Of a stretch of 64,000 nt of DNA, positions 1-7,771 are shown piece after piece. Location of the stretch: NCBI GenBank assembly GCA_035712345.1, contig DASTAY010000057.1, positions 29,881 to 93,880 of the forward strand, in the 5' to 3' direction. The position numbers and the translations under genes were made by a program. The stretch is from VRUE01 sp035712345. GTDB taxonomy: Bacteria; Actinomycetota; Thermoleophilia; Solirubrobacterales; 70-9. Below the pieces are notes generated by a model. It was given only the letters and a program-made list of their open reading frames with translations, was not told where the DNA came from and did not search any database. The number at the start of each line of letters is the position of its first letter. The stretch's first letter is position 1.

Positions 1-440
1 GAGCCGCCATCGGGTGGGACGAAGGTCGAGCCCTCGCCGAGCACGAGGTCGCCGCTGAAGCAGACACCGTCCTCCGTGAGGAAGCAGACGTGGTCGGCGG
101 CGTGGCCGGGCGTGGCGAGGGCGCGCAGCCGCCCGTGCTCCTCGCCGTCGCCGGGCAGCACGACCGCCGGCGGGTCGCTTGCCGCGACCCCTTCCACCAG
201 CCGCTCCGCCCCCGCCACGTGGTCGCCATGACTGTGGGTGAGCAGGACGACGCCGATCCCACCGCGCTCCTCGGCGGCAGCGCGCACGGCATCGAGGTGG
301 CCGGCGTCATCCGGCCCCGGATCGATCGCCACACAGGGATCGGACCCGTACAGGTAGGTATTCGTCCCTTCCAGCGTCATCGGCCCGGGGTTCGGGGCGA
401 CGATTCTCAGGATCTCAGAGTGTCCCGGCGCCTGGGTCAC
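1..440 (-). CDS. MBL-fold metallo-hydrolase, C-terminally cut by window edge
   Basis: Metallo-beta-lactamase-fold hydrolase; the rest of the gene lies before position 1. The GTG at 440 opens a reading frame with an NPGPMTLEGTNTYL block, then the metal-binding THSHGDH motif and a later TPGHAADH histidine motif with FSGD, the order expected for the LACTB2/glyoxalase-II-like branch. Substrate cannot be told; relatives include endoribonucleases and thioester hydrolases. The start overlaps the stop of the upstream WYL gene as GTGA, so the two are probably translationally coupled. An internal ATG at 380 is less likely because the NPGPM block before it is conserved in the family. Confidence 0.85.
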   Translation of the reverse strand, partial: MTQAPGHSEILRIVAPNPGPMTLEGTNTYLYGSDPCVAIDPGPDDAGHLDAVRAAAEERGGIGVVLLTHSHGDHVAGAERLVEGVAASDPPAVVLPGDGEEHGRLRALATPGHAADHVCFLTEDGVCFSGDLVLGEGSTFVPPDGG

Positions 441-2497
441 GCGGCGCTGGCCGCGACCTCGGCCGCGATCGCCTCGCGCGCCTCGTCCGGTTCGAGCACG
501 ACCAGGTCGCCGGCGCCGCGGAGGATCTCGCGCACCAGCCAGGAGGCGCCGGCATAGGGAAGCTCGACGACGACCGCGCCGTCGGCGAGCTCCTCGACCA
601 CCGTGCGCTCCTCGCGCAGCCAGCGCGCCCGCTCGGGCGAGACCCAGACCCGGGCGACCTGGGCCGTCGGGACCTCGCCGTCGGTCATCCAGCCCTCGAC
701 CCCGGCAAGCTCTTCGACCTCGAGCCGCGGCTCGTACGTCTCATCCGCGGGGGTCGCCTCCTTGACCCGGTCGAGCTTGAAGTGGCGGATGCCCTCTTTG
801 GTCAGGTCGTAGCACTCGACGTACCAGCCCTCGCGCCCGTTCTCCAGGCGGTAGGGCTCGACCCGGCGCTTGGTGAACTGATCCTCGTTCTCCTTGTAGT
901 ACTGGATCTCGAGCACACGGCGGCCGGCGATCGCCTCGTTGACGACGCGTGCGACCTCGGTGTCGCCGCCGCTGCCGGCGGCGATCTCCAACCCCTCCTC
1001 GGAGGGGTCGTGGCCGAGCGCCTTGACGATCTTCTCGCGGGCGCTCTGCAGGCCGCCCTGCGGCAGGTGGTCGCCGAAGAGGTCGATCGCCGCGACCAGC
1101 GCCTTCGCCTCCAGCGGCAGCAGGCGGGCCGGGCGGGCGAAGTTGTCGCCGTAGGGCTCGGAGTCGACCTCGATCTCGTCGCCGATCACTTCCGCGTAGA
1201 GGACGTAGGTGCCGCCGCCGAAGTTGACGACGTTGAGCAGGTCGATGTCCTCCTGCAGCTCCTCGCCTGTCAGTTCGAGCCGCTGCCGCAGATCCGACAC
1301 CTGCAGCCGCTCGCCTTTCTTGGCCGAGTCGATCAGCATGCCGGCGAGGGTGACCAGGCGGGCGAAGCGCTCGGGCCGGATCGCCGCCTCGCCGCGACCG
1401 TTGCCGCGCGGACGCGGCGTCGCCTCGCGCAACGGGCGATCGACGACCTCGGCCGGCTCGAAGTCGCTGCGGTGGCGGTCGTGCAGCAGGTCGAGCCGCT
1501 CGCGCGCTTCGCCGCGCAGCTCATCGGGCTCCAGCACCTCGGCGTTCTGGCGCCAGCGCAGCACCCAGGCGATCAGCTCGCGCGGCGAGGCGTAGTCGGT
1601 CTCGAAGACCGAGCCCTTGCCCGGCGCGTCGTCCGCCTTGCGCGCCGGGCGCAGCTCGCCGTAAGCGCCGAAGTCGCGCTCGATCAGCCAGGCGATGCGG
1701 TCGCGGATGAAGATCTTCGCGGTGCCGCGAATCTCGCCCAGCTGCCAGTCGGCGCGCTGGCCGTAGTCGCGGCGGTCGAAGCTCTCCGGCGGCGAGAAGT
1801 CGTGCTCGGCCTTCGACGCATAGCCGACCTTGCCCTGGATCCGCGAGAGGCGGAAGACGCGCACCGCGTCGCGCTCGTGGGAGTGGCCGATCAAATAGAA
1901 CTGGCCGGAGCGGAAGACGAGGTGGTAGGGATCGACCTTGCGCTTCTCCGTCTCGTCGCGCTCCATCGTGTAGTAGGTGAACTCGATCGTCTTGCGGCGC
2001 GAGATCGCGGTCTCGATCTTGGAGAGGCGCTGGGAGAGGTCCCGGCCGCCCGCCGACGCAGTCATTGCCATCTCGACCGGCGCCCGTTCGCCCTCGCTGA
2101 TCGGGTTCGGGTGGCCCCAGGCGACCTGCTGCAGGGCGAGGCGCAGCGGCTCGGCGTAGGCGAATTCCCCCTGCGTGAGCAGCGAGAGGGCCGTGCTCAA
2201 CGAGGCCAGCTCGTCGTCGGAGAAGCGGATCGGGTCGAGGTAGAAGTTCTCCGGCGGCAGCGAGTAGAGCTCTGCCTCGAAGAAGCCCTCGCCCGGTTTC
2301 TCGACCCCGAGCTGGATGCCGAGGCTCTCCAGCTCGGCCCGGTCGGCGTAGAAGCGGCGCGCGAAGGCGTCGTCGTTCATGTCGCTGTACCCCTCCACCT
2401 CGCGCTTGATCTCCAGCGCCGAGACCGGCCTGCCCTGCGCCATCAGGAAGGAGATCAGCGAGAGCTGGCGGATCAGCTTCTCGGTGTCCTTTGCCAC
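437..2497 (-). CDS. WYL-domain transcriptional regulator, fused PafB-PafC type
   Basis: A 686-residue protein built of two tandem regulator units. Each unit has an N-terminal winged-helix region (about residues 5-65 and 375-430) followed by a WYL domain (about 165-240, with the YHLVFRSGQFYLIGH strand; and 530-600, with EPYRLENGREGWYVECYD). Actinobacterial PafB and PafC are normally separate proteins forming a DNA-damage-responsive activator; here both halves are in one chain. WYL domains sense nucleic acid ligands. The start is GTG, and a TATTCT hexamer (2504-2509) lies 6 nt before it, so the transcript is probably leaderless. It overlaps the MBL hydrolase downstream. Assignment as fused PafBC is from architecture; it could be another double-WYL regulator. 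Confidence 0.85.
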   Translation of the reverse strand: MAKDTEKLIRQLSLISFLMAQGRPVSALEIKREVEGYSDMNDDAFARRFYADRAELESLGIQLGVEKPGEGFFEAELYSLPPENFYLDPIRFSDDELASLSTALSLLTQGEFAYAEPLRLALQQVAWGHPNPISEGERAPVEMAMTASAGGRDLSQRLSKIETAISRRKTIEFTYYTMERDETEKRKVDPYHLVFRSGQFYLIGHSHERDAVRVFRLSRIQGKVGYASKAEHDFSPPESFDRRDYGQRADWQLGEIRGTAKIFIRDRIAWLIERDFGAYGELRPARKADDAPGKGSVFETDYASPRELIAWVLRWRQNAEVLEPDELRGEARERLDLLHDRHRSDFEPAEVVDRPLREATPRPRGNGRGEAAIRPERFARLVTLAGMLIDSAKKGERLQVSDLRQRLELTGEELQEDIDLLNVVNFGGGTYVLYAEVIGDEIEVDSEPYGDNFARPARLLPLEAKALVAAIDLFGDHLPQGGLQSAREKIVKALGHDPSEEGLEIAAGSGGDTEVARVVNEAIAGRRVLEIQYYKENEDQFTKRRVEPYRLENGREGWYVECYDLTKEGIRHFKLDRVKEATPADETYEPRLEVEELAGVEGWMTDGEVPTAQVARVWVSPERARWLREERTVVEELADGAVVVELPYAGASWLVREILRGAGDLVVLEPDEAREAIAAEVAASAA

Positions 2498-2591
2498 GAG
2501 CCCAGAATAGTGACGGGGACTGGCCGAGCCCCCCGCCGAAGCCGTCCTATTCCCGCATTTTGCGGTGCGGCTGGACGCTCAGGCGGCGGCG

Positions 2592-3650
2592 TCAGGCCGC
2601 CTGGCGAGCGCCGAAGTAGGCCGAGCCGGAGAGAGCGCGGTCGAATCGGGACCAGGACTCGCCGTCGGGGAGCTCGCGCTCGAGCCGGTCGAAGCTGCCG
2701 AGGCGGCCGCCGAGATTGTCGATCATGTGGACGAGGACGGCCTCGCGAGTGGCGGGCACGACCGGCGAGCCGTGCTCGAGTGAGCCGTGATGGCTGAGGA
2801 TGATGTGCAGGACGGCCTGGGCGAGGCCGGGATCGAAGCCGGGAATCTCCTCGATCTCGCGGCGCACCGTGTAGTAGCCGAGCGGGATCTCGCCCTGCAG
2901 CCGGCCGGCGTCGGTGAGGTCGATCGCCAGCGGGTCGTCGTTGTAGGCGATGGTCTTGCCGATGTCGTGCAGGAGGGCGCCGGCGACTGCGACCTCGCGG
3001 TCGATGCCGGGGAAGAAGTTGGCCGCGGCGCTGACCGCCTGGGCGACCGAGACCGTGTGCTCGAGCAGGCCGTGGCGGTAGGCCTGGTGGTAGACCTTCG
3101 CCGCCGGCGCATCGCGGAAGCGCTCCCAGATCGCCGAGCGCTCGCCGAAGAAGCGCTCGAGCAGCTCACGCAGCTGCGGCTCGCGCACCGTCTCCAGCAG
3201 CTGGCGCAGCTCGCGCTCGAGCTCGACAAAGGAGACCTCAGACTCGGGGGCGAGGTCATCGGGGTCATAGGAGCCGGGTGCGGCCTCGGCAAGCGAAGAG
3301 AGCTTGACCTTCGCCCCCCAGCGTTCGCTCTGCTCGAAGACGCCGCCGACCTCGACCGCGGTTCCGGGCGCGGCGAGCGCGTAGAGCGCCTCGGCGTCCT
3401 CCCAGGCGACCGCCTCGGCGCTGCCGCCGGAGTCGCAGAGGACCAGCCGCAACCAGGGCTCGCCGTTGCGCTTGCGTCGCAGCTCGCGCTCGCGCACCGC
3501 GTACACGCCCTTGACCCGCTGGCCGTCCTCGAGCTCGCGCAGCGGCACGCGGCGCGGCGCCGGGGATGGCTGCTCGGGAGCCTGCGGCGCGGCGCCGCCG
3601 GAGGTGTCGATCAGCGCCTCCTGGAACATCTGTGGATCGAGTTGGTCCAT
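2592..3650 (-). CDS. YhaM-like HD-domain 3'-5' exoribonuclease
   Basis: Protein of 352 residues with an N-terminal OB-fold nucleic-acid-binding region (about 38-125) and a C-terminal HD phosphohydrolase domain (about 185-320). The HD metal ligands are visible as the histidine in RHGLLEHT, the LLHDIGK motif and a later HHGS. This order is that of the YhaM/CBF1 family of 3'-5' exoribonucleases, with a length close to YhaM (about 310). The first 35 residues are proline-rich and likely unstructured. It lies on the same strand as the crcB pair upstream, separated by a palindromic repeat, and is probably a separate unit. RNA substrate is inferred from the family only. Confidence 0.85.
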   Translation of the reverse strand: MDQLDPQMFQEALIDTSGGAAPQAPEQPSPAPRRVPLRELEDGQRVKGVYAVRERELRRKRNGEPWLRLVLCDSGGSAEAVAWEDAEALYALAAPGTAVEVGGVFEQSERWGAKVKLSSLAEAAPGSYDPDDLAPESEVSFVELERELRQLLETVREPQLRELLERFFGERSAIWERFRDAPAAKVYHQAYRHGLLEHTVSVAQAVSAAANFFPGIDREVAVAGALLHDIGKTIAYNDDPLAIDLTDAGRLQGEIPLGYYTVRREIEEIPGFDPGLAQAVLHIILSHHGSLEHGSPVVPATREAVLVHMIDNLGGRLGSFDRLERELPDGESWSRFDRALSGSAYFGARQAA

Positions 3651-3698
3651 CTCGAATCAAGGTAGTCCCGACCGCGGACGGTTCGTCGCCACCGATAC

Positions 3699-3741
3699 GC
3701 CGTAGAGGTTCGGTGCGCTATGCGAACCAAACCTCTACGGC
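3699..3741. repeat. Palindromic intergenic element, family A, copy 1
   Basis: Inverted repeat with arms GCCGTAGAGGTT (3699-3710) and its complement (3730-3741), loop of 19 nt. It lies directly after the crcB stop and before yhaM. The same arm and a related loop recur at 5539-5591 and 35083-35135. It can form a stable hairpin, but there is no clear U-tract, so terminator function is uncertain. Confidence 0.8.
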
Positions 3742-4107
3742 CTACAACACGCCGCCGAGCCAGTGGCCGAGCGCGACCGCGGCGAAGCCGGCGAGGAGCG
3801 ATAGGCCGAGGTTGAGCCAGACGAGATGGATATGTCCTGCGTCGGCGAGGCGATGCGAGTCGAGGATCCAGGTGGAGAAGGTGGTGAAGGAGCCGATCCC
3901 GCCGCCGGCGACGATCACCAGCGCCTGTCCTTCCAGCGCCGCGCCCGCGACCAGGCCGAGCGCCAGCGCGCCGGCGATGTTGACCGCGAGGATGCCGTGG
4001 GGAAAGGGGTGATTCGTGCGCGCCGTGACCGCTGTGTCGATCAGGTAGCGGGCCGCGGCGGCGAGGCCGCCGAGCAGGCCGACGGCGACCCAGAGGGGCG
4101 CGCTCAC
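3742..4107 (-). CDS. crcB: Fluoride ion channel CrcB/Fluc subunit
   Basis: 121-residue membrane protein with four predicted transmembrane helices, the usual Fluc size. The family signature GGGIGSFTTFSTW is present at about residues 69-81, with the conserved NIAG asparagine in helix 2. Fluc proteins are dual-topology dimers that export fluoride passively. The start ATG overlaps the stop of the upstream crcB paralogue by 4 nt, so the two are co-translated. Paired crcB genes in Actinobacteria and Firmicutes often form heterodimers, which is the likely state here. Confidence 0.93.
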   Translation of the reverse strand: MSAPLWVAVGLLGGLAAAARYLIDTAVTARTNHPFPHGILAVNIAGALALGLVAGAALEGQALVIVAGGGIGSFTTFSTWILDSHRLADAGHIHLVWLNLGLSLLAGFAAVALGHWLGGVL

Positions 4108-4538
4108 TCGCGGCCCTCTGGCGACTTACCGACCCATGCAGGGGGGTAAGTCGCCGGGCGGCGCTCGAGCGCGATCCCGATCCGCAGGAAGCAGTAGCCG
4201 GCGAGGAGAGTGGCGCCTATGTACGCGGCGGCGAGGCCGAGGTGGCCGCCGTCGACCATCTCGAACAGCTCGAGCTGCAGGGTCGAGAAGGTGGTCAGGG
4301 TGCCGCAGATCCCGGTGGCGAGGAAGGGATGCGCAAGGCTGTCCTCGGGATGGTCGCGCAGGCGGGCGAAGAAGTAGCCGAGCAGCAGCGCGCCGGCCAT
4401 GTTGACCGCGAAGGTCGCCCAGGGCCAGCCGTCGGGGCCGTGCGGCGCGAGCTCGGCCAGCCCGACCCTCGCGAGAGCCCCGAGCACCCCGCCCACGTAG
4501 ATCGCGGCAAGGCGGCGAAGGTCGAATCGAGTCGGCAC
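4104..4538 (-). CDS. crcB: Fluoride ion channel CrcB/Fluc subunit, second copy
   Basis: 144-residue Fluc paralogue with four membrane helices, NMAGALLLG in helix 2 and the GICGTLTTFST signature near residue 85. The GTG at 4538 is chosen because AGGAGA lies 7 nt before it and because further upstream the DNA is occupied by a fluoride riboswitch; a longer frame running to 4670 would translate through that riboswitch. The last codons overlap a palindromic repeat (4120-4155). It is the first gene of the two-gene crcB unit and would be induced by fluoride through the riboswitch. Confidence 0.92.
   Translation of the reverse strand: MPTRFDLRRLAAIYVGGVLGALARVGLAELAPHGPDGWPWATFAVNMAGALLLGYFFARLRDHPEDSLAHPFLATGICGTLTTFSTLQLELFEMVDGGHLGLAAAYIGATLLAGYCFLRIGIALERRPATYPPAWVGKSPEGRE
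4120..4155. repeat. Palindromic element, family D, inside the end of crcB
   Basis: Perfect inverted repeat GGCGACTTACC (4120-4130) and GGTAAGTCGCC (4145-4155), loop 14 nt. It lies inside the last codons of the upstream crcB gene, contributing its C-terminal residues. The related element at 33377-33415 also begins with CTGGCGACTTA and also lies in the last codons of a gene. Confidence 0.65.
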
Positions 4539-4570
4539 GTACGGGTCTCCTATCGGCGTCGATGGACGTG

Positions 4571-4632
4571 GGTAGGGACCGTCAGCGGCTTGAAATCCCG
4601 CGCTTATGAGGGAGCGAGCCCCATCGCTCGCG
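4571..4632 (-). ncRNA. Fluoride riboswitch (crcB motif)
   Basis: Read on the minus strand the segment has the pattern of the crcB RNA aptamer: a first stem with the GCGAUGGGG bulge (GCGAGCGAUGGGGCUCGC), an AUAA linker, a second short stem, and the 3' pseudoknot block GCUGACGGUCCCUAC, matching the family's CUGAUG-N-CUAC end. It sits 33 nt upstream of the GTG of the first crcB gene, exactly where fluoride sensors occur. The control mechanism (translation or termination) is not evident; the AGGAGA ribosome site lies after the aptamer. Covariance scoring was not possible here. Confidence 0.8.
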
Positions 4633-4666
4633 TCGATTGTAGCCGTCCGAGATCGAGCGAGGGCCT

Positions 4667-4686
4667 TCATTGACGTTTGTCAATGA
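4667..4686. promoter_or_regulatory. ArsR operator palindrome
   Basis: Perfect palindrome TCATTGAC-GTTT-GTCAATGA. It overlaps the -35 hexamer and spacer of the arsR promoter, so a bound ArsR dimer would block RNA polymerase. It also lies just upstream of the divergent crcB transcription unit. The dyad is seen directly; identity as the ArsR site is inferred from position. Confidence 0.75.
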
Positions 4687-4698
4687 ATTGGATACGGT
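4670..4698 (+). promoter_or_regulatory. arsR promoter, probably giving a leaderless mRNA
   Basis: TTGACG (4670-4675), a 17-nt spacer and TACGGT (4693-4698). The arsR GTG begins 6 nt after the -10 hexamer, so transcription would start at or next to the first codon. Confidence 0.65.
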
Positions 4699-4704
4699 CC
4701 CCCC

Positions 4705-5091
4705 GTGGCTCTCGCCGCGCTCCCCGTGATCGATTGCTGCACGCCGCTCGCCGGCTCCTCGCTCTCCGCCGAGCGGGGGGCCGAGCTGGAGATCGTGCTC
4801 AAGGCGCTCGCCGACAGGCACCGGCTGCGGATCGTCAACCTGCTGCTTCGGGCTGGCGGCGAGCCGGTCTGCGTCTGTGAGGTGCAACCGCTCCTGGGGC
4901 TCTCGCAAGGAACCGTCAGCCATCACCTCAAGCTGCTGGTCGAGGCCGGGATCGCCGCGCGCGAGACGCGCGGCACCTACAGCTACTTCACCCTCGTCCC
5001 GGGCGCCCTGGATGCAGTCCGGGGCGTCTTCTCCGTGCCGAGGCGCGTCGCGCTCCCCGGCGGCGACCGCGACTCGATCGCCTGCTGCTGA
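4705..5091 (+). CDS. arsR: ArsR/SmtB-family metalloregulator
   Basis: 128-residue winged-helix repressor. The DNA-reading helix is at about residues 62-80 (SQGTVSHHLKLL). The arsenic-binding pair is visible as CVCEV at about residue 53-55, in the first helix of the winged-helix unit as in ArsR; additional cysteines occur near the N terminus (DCC) and as a terminal ACC, which could add a third ligand. The start is GTG just downstream of the promoter. It precedes an arsenate reductase gene and probably represses both until arsenite or antimonite binds. Confidence 0.9.
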   Translation: MALAALPVIDCCTPLAGSSLSAERGAELEIVLKALADRHRLRIVNLLLRAGGEPVCVCEVQPLLGLSQGTVSHHLKLLVEAGIAARETRGTYSYFTLVPGALDAVRGVFSVPRRVALPGGDRDSIACC

Positions 5092-5107
5092 TGGACGGCC
5101 GCGCCTG

Positions 5108-5503
5108 ATGGCCCGCGCGCTCTTCGTCTGCCTGCACAACGCGGGGCGCTCGCAGATGAGCCAGGCGTTGTTCGAGCGCGCCGCGGCGGGCCGCCACGAG
5201 GCCCGCTCGGCGGGGACGACGCCCGGCGACCGCGTCCACCCCGAGGTGGTCGAGGCGATGGCCGAGCTCGGCATCGACCTCGCCGCTCGCACCCCCCGCA
5301 GGCTCAGCGACGAGGATGCCCGGTGGACTGACGTCGTGGTGACGATGGGCTGCGGCGACGAGTGCCCCCGCATCCCGGGCAGGCGCTATATCGACTGGGA
5401 CCTCCCGGACCCCCAGGGCCGCCCGCTCGAGGAGGTCCGCGCCAGCCGCGACGAGATCGAGCGACGGACTGCGCAGCTGGCCGACGAGCTGGACGACGCC
5501 TGA
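5108..5503 (+). CDS. arsC: Arsenate reductase, low-molecular-weight phosphatase type
   Basis: 131-residue cytoplasmic protein of the LMW-PTP-like arsenate reductase family. The catalytic P-loop CLHNAGRS (C-x5-R) lies at residues 8-15, a second redox cysteine region is MGCGDECP (about 78-85), and the general-acid aspartate is in DWDLPDP. It reduces arsenate to arsenite with thioredoxin or mycothiol as electron donor; the donor cannot be told from sequence. Start ATG follows arsR by 16 nt, so it is the second gene of the operon. No arsenite exporter (ArsB/Acr3) follows it here, so arsenite removal must depend on a gene elsewhere. Confidence 0.9.
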   Translation: MARALFVCLHNAGRSQMSQALFERAAAGRHEARSAGTTPGDRVHPEVVEAMAELGIDLAARTPRRLSDEDARWTDVVVTMGCGDECPRIPGRRYIDWDLPDPQGRPLEEVRASRDEIERRTAQLADELDDA

Positions 5504-5538
5504 TCTTCCGCGTCCCGCCCCTCCTACCGCCCCTCCCC

Positions 5539-5591
5539 CGAGCGCCGTAGAGGTTTGGTCCGGATAGCGATCCAAACCTCTACGGCGCTCG
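5539..5591. repeat. Palindromic intergenic element, family A, copy 2
   Basis: Perfect 20-bp arms CGAGCGCCGTAGAGGTTTGG (5539-5558) and complement (5572-5591), loop TCCGGATAGCGAT. It lies between arsC and the FAH gene. The arm core and part of the loop are shared with copies 1 and 3. Confidence 0.85.
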
Positions 5592-5608
5592 GCAGCGGGA
5601 GCATCCGT

Positions 5609-6505
5609 ATGGCAGAGTGCGGCGCGATGAGGCTCTGCCGGTTCGAGACCGACGGCGGCTCTGCCGCGCTGGGGATCGTCGAGGGCGAGGAGGTCGTCGA
5701 CCTCTCCGCTGTCGACGTGCCACGGGAACCAGCGGCGGCGCTGGACGCGATCGGACAAGACGGCCTTGCGAAGGCGGCCGCAGATGCGCCGCGCCATCCG
5801 CTTCCCGAGGTCCGGCTCCGCGCCCCCGCTGCGCCCCGCAAGTACCTGGCGATCGCGCTCAACTACCGCGACCACATCGCCGAGATGGGGATGGAGGCGC
5901 CCGAGGTACCGGTCTTCTTCAACAAGCAGGTGACCTGCGTCGTCGGCCCCGGCGCCGCGGTCCACATGCCGAAGGTCTCGACCTTCCTCGACTACGAGGC
6001 CGAGCTGGCGGTCGTGATCGGCAGGCACTGCCGGCACGTCCCCGCCGAGCGCGCCCACGAAGCGATCGCCGGCTACACCTGCGCCAACGACATCAGCGTG
6101 CGCGACTGGCAGGGGAAGGCGCAGACCATGCAGATCGGCAAGTCCTTCGACACGCACGGGCCGCTCGGCCCTTGGCTCGTCACCGCCGATGAGCTCGGCG
6201 ATCCGAACGACCTGGCGATCCGCTGCTACGTCGAGGACGAGCTGCGCCAGGACGCGCGCACCAGCGAGATGGTCTTCGACTGCTTCCAGCAGGTCTCCCA
6301 CCTCTCGGAAGCGTTCACGCTCGAGCCCGGCGACGTGATCGCCACCGGCACGCCGGCCGGCGTCGGCCTCGGCCGCCAGCCGGTGCGCGACAACCTGCTG
6401 CACGTCGGTGAGACCGTGCGGGTCGAAATCGAGGGCATCGGCGAGCTGGTCAACCGCGTGGTCGAGGAGCCCGACGGCTTCGTCGCCGGCGCTGAGCCGT
6501 GCTGA
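5609..6505 (+). CDS. Fumarylacetoacetate hydrolase-family protein
   Basis: 298-residue enzyme with an N-terminal arm (about 1-70) and a C-terminal FAH catalytic domain (about 75-290). Family landmarks are ALNYRDH, the metal-binding DYEAELAVVIG acidic residues, CANDISVRDWQ, and GTPAGVG near the end. Members cleave or decarboxylate beta-diketo or 2-oxo acids in aromatic degradation; the exact substrate is not determined. The ATG at 5609 is chosen because GGGAG precedes it by 7 nt; homologues more often start at the internal ATG 5627 (MRLCRFE), so 5627 is an alternative. It overlaps the next hydrolase gene by 7 nt, suggesting a two-gene catabolic operon. Confidence 0.85.
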   Translation: MAECGAMRLCRFETDGGSAALGIVEGEEVVDLSAVDVPREPAAALDAIGQDGLAKAAADAPRHPLPEVRLRAPAAPRKYLAIALNYRDHIAEMGMEAPEVPVFFNKQVTCVVGPGAAVHMPKVSTFLDYEAELAVVIGRHCRHVPAERAHEAIAGYTCANDISVRDWQGKAQTMQIGKSFDTHGPLGPWLVTADELGDPNDLAIRCYVEDELRQDARTSEMVFDCFQQVSHLSEAFTLEPGDVIATGTPAGVGLGRQPVRDNLLHVGETVRVEIEGIGELVNRVVEEPDGFVAGAEPC

Positions 6506-7389
6506 CGGACAGGGTGAGGAGCTGGCGGGACGACGGTGCGATCGAGGAGGTGGTCGGTCGCAAGCTCTTCGTGCGCCGCCGCGGCGGGGGCGAGGAGACG
6601 TTGCTGCTCTTCCTGCACGGCTTCCCGTCCAGCTCGTATGACTGGCGCGCCCTGTTCGAGCTGCGCCCGCCCGGCGAGGCGACGCTGTGCTTCGACTTCC
6701 TCGGCTTCGGCCTCTCCGAGAAGCCGCGCGACCACGAGTACACGCTCGCCTGGCAGGCCGACGCCGCCGAAGAGCTGGTGCGGCGTGCGGGCGCACGCAG
6801 CGTCTTCGTCGTCGGCCACGACATGGGCACCTCGGTCGCGACCGAGCTGATGGCGCGCGACCTGCGCGGCGAGCTCGGCTTCGCGATGACCGGCGCGCTG
6901 CTGTTCAACGGCAGCATGCTGCTGCACCTGGCGAAGCCGACGCTCGGTCAGCACCTGCTGCGCAGCCGGCTCGGCCCGCTCTTCGCCCGTCTCACCAACG
7001 AGCGCGGCTTCCGCGCTCAGTTCGCGCGCATCTTCTCCCCCGAGCACCCGCTCGGCGAGGAGGAGGCGGCCGACCAGTGGTCGCTGCTCGCCCACGACGG
7101 CGGCGCGCGGATCGCCCACAGGACGATCGCCTACATGGCCGAGCGCGAACGCTTCACCGAGCGCTGGCACGGCGCGCTGCGCGACTGGCCGGGGGCGCTG
7201 ACCCTGGCCTGGGGCATGCGCGACCCGGTCGCGCGCGCCGAGGTGCTGCGCGGCCTGCAGGAGCTGCGACCCGGCGTCGAGACGATCGAGCTGCCCGACG
7301 CCGGCCACTACCCGCAGGTCGAGCAGCCGGAGCTGATCTCGGCGGCGCTCGACGCCGCGCTCTCCCACACGCTCAAAGCACGGGCTTGA
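6499..7389 (+). CDS. Alpha/beta hydrolase, epoxide hydrolase/haloalkane dehalogenase-like
   Basis: 296-residue alpha/beta-fold hydrolase. The oxyanion motif HGFPSSSYDW is at about 40-49, the nucleophile elbow GHDMGTS (about 109-115) carries aspartate rather than serine, and the acid (GMRDPVA) and base histidine (DAGHYPQ) follow near 240 and 270. An Asp nucleophile is typical of epoxide hydrolases and haloalkane dehalogenases. GTG start overlaps the FAH gene; the 3' end overlaps convergent trmO by 17 nt. It may act on an intermediate of the same pathway as the FAH enzyme, which is inference from the overlap. Confidence 0.85.
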   Translation: MLTDRVRSWRDDGAIEEVVGRKLFVRRRGGGEETLLLFLHGFPSSSYDWRALFELRPPGEATLCFDFLGFGLSEKPRDHEYTLAWQADAAEELVRRAGARSVFVVGHDMGTSVATELMARDLRGELGFAMTGALLFNGSMLLHLAKPTLGQHLLRSRLGPLFARLTNERGFRAQFARIFSPEHPLGEEEAADQWSLLAHDGGARIAHRTIAYMAERERFTERWHGALRDWPGALTLAWGMRDPVARAEVLRGLQELRPGVETIELPDAGHYPQVEQPELISAALDAALSHTLKARA

Positions 7390-7771
7390 CGTCGAGCACC
7401 GGCGTCCCGTCGAGCGCCTCGAGGTCCCGCACGCGCACCCTCGCCCCCTCGATCGCGACGACCGTCACCGGGTGCAAACCGATCGGGTTGGGACGGTCGG
7501 GCGAGCGCGTCGCGAACACGCCCTGGAGCGGATTGGCGGGATCGCCGCGCGGATGGACTTCGAGCACCTCGCGGTCGGAGCGGTCGAGCCAGGTGAGGAC
7601 GATTACCTCGTCCCCCACCTCGATGCCGGCGAGCGCGTCGAGCACGCCCGGCTCGAAGACGATCGTCGCCTCGGGCGCGCCCTCGTCGCCCTGCTTGGGC
7701 GCCGTCGCCCGATCGGTGAGCGGCGACTCGACCCGGCCGACCGGACGCAGCACGTAACGGGAGTCGCTCAC
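7373..7771 (-). CDS. trmO: tRNA (N6-threonylcarbamoyladenosine37-N6)-methyltransferase TrmO
   Basis: 132-residue protein of the TrmO/TsaA (YaeB, AF_0241) family, a single beta-barrel SAM-dependent methyltransferase that methylates t6A37 in certain tRNAs. Seen are the N-terminal LRPVGRVESP block, a central GLDALAGIEVGDEVIVLTWL-like region, and the family signature RSPDRPNPIGLHPV near residue 97. The GTG at 7771 overlaps the stop of the upstream acyl-CoA synthetase as GTGA. It has the short, minimal length of the bacterial N-terminal domain only; the extra C-terminal domain of E. coli TrmO is missing. Confidence 0.88.
   Translation of the reverse strand: MSDSRYVLRPVGRVESPLTDRATAPKQGDEGAPEATIVFEPGVLDALAGIEVGDEVIVLTWLDRSDREVLEVHPRGDPANPLQGVFATRSPDRPNPIGLHPVTVVAIEGARVRVRDLEALDGTPVLDVKPVL

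Noticed and set aside
782..2797. Large plus-strand frame of 671 codons opposite the WYL gene
   Set aside because: High-GC antisense shadow; no domain, and the minus strand carries clear WYL motifs.
4582..5373. Minus-strand frame opposite arsR/arsC
   Set aside because: Shadow of the ArsR and arsenate reductase genes and the riboswitch region; no recognisable protein.
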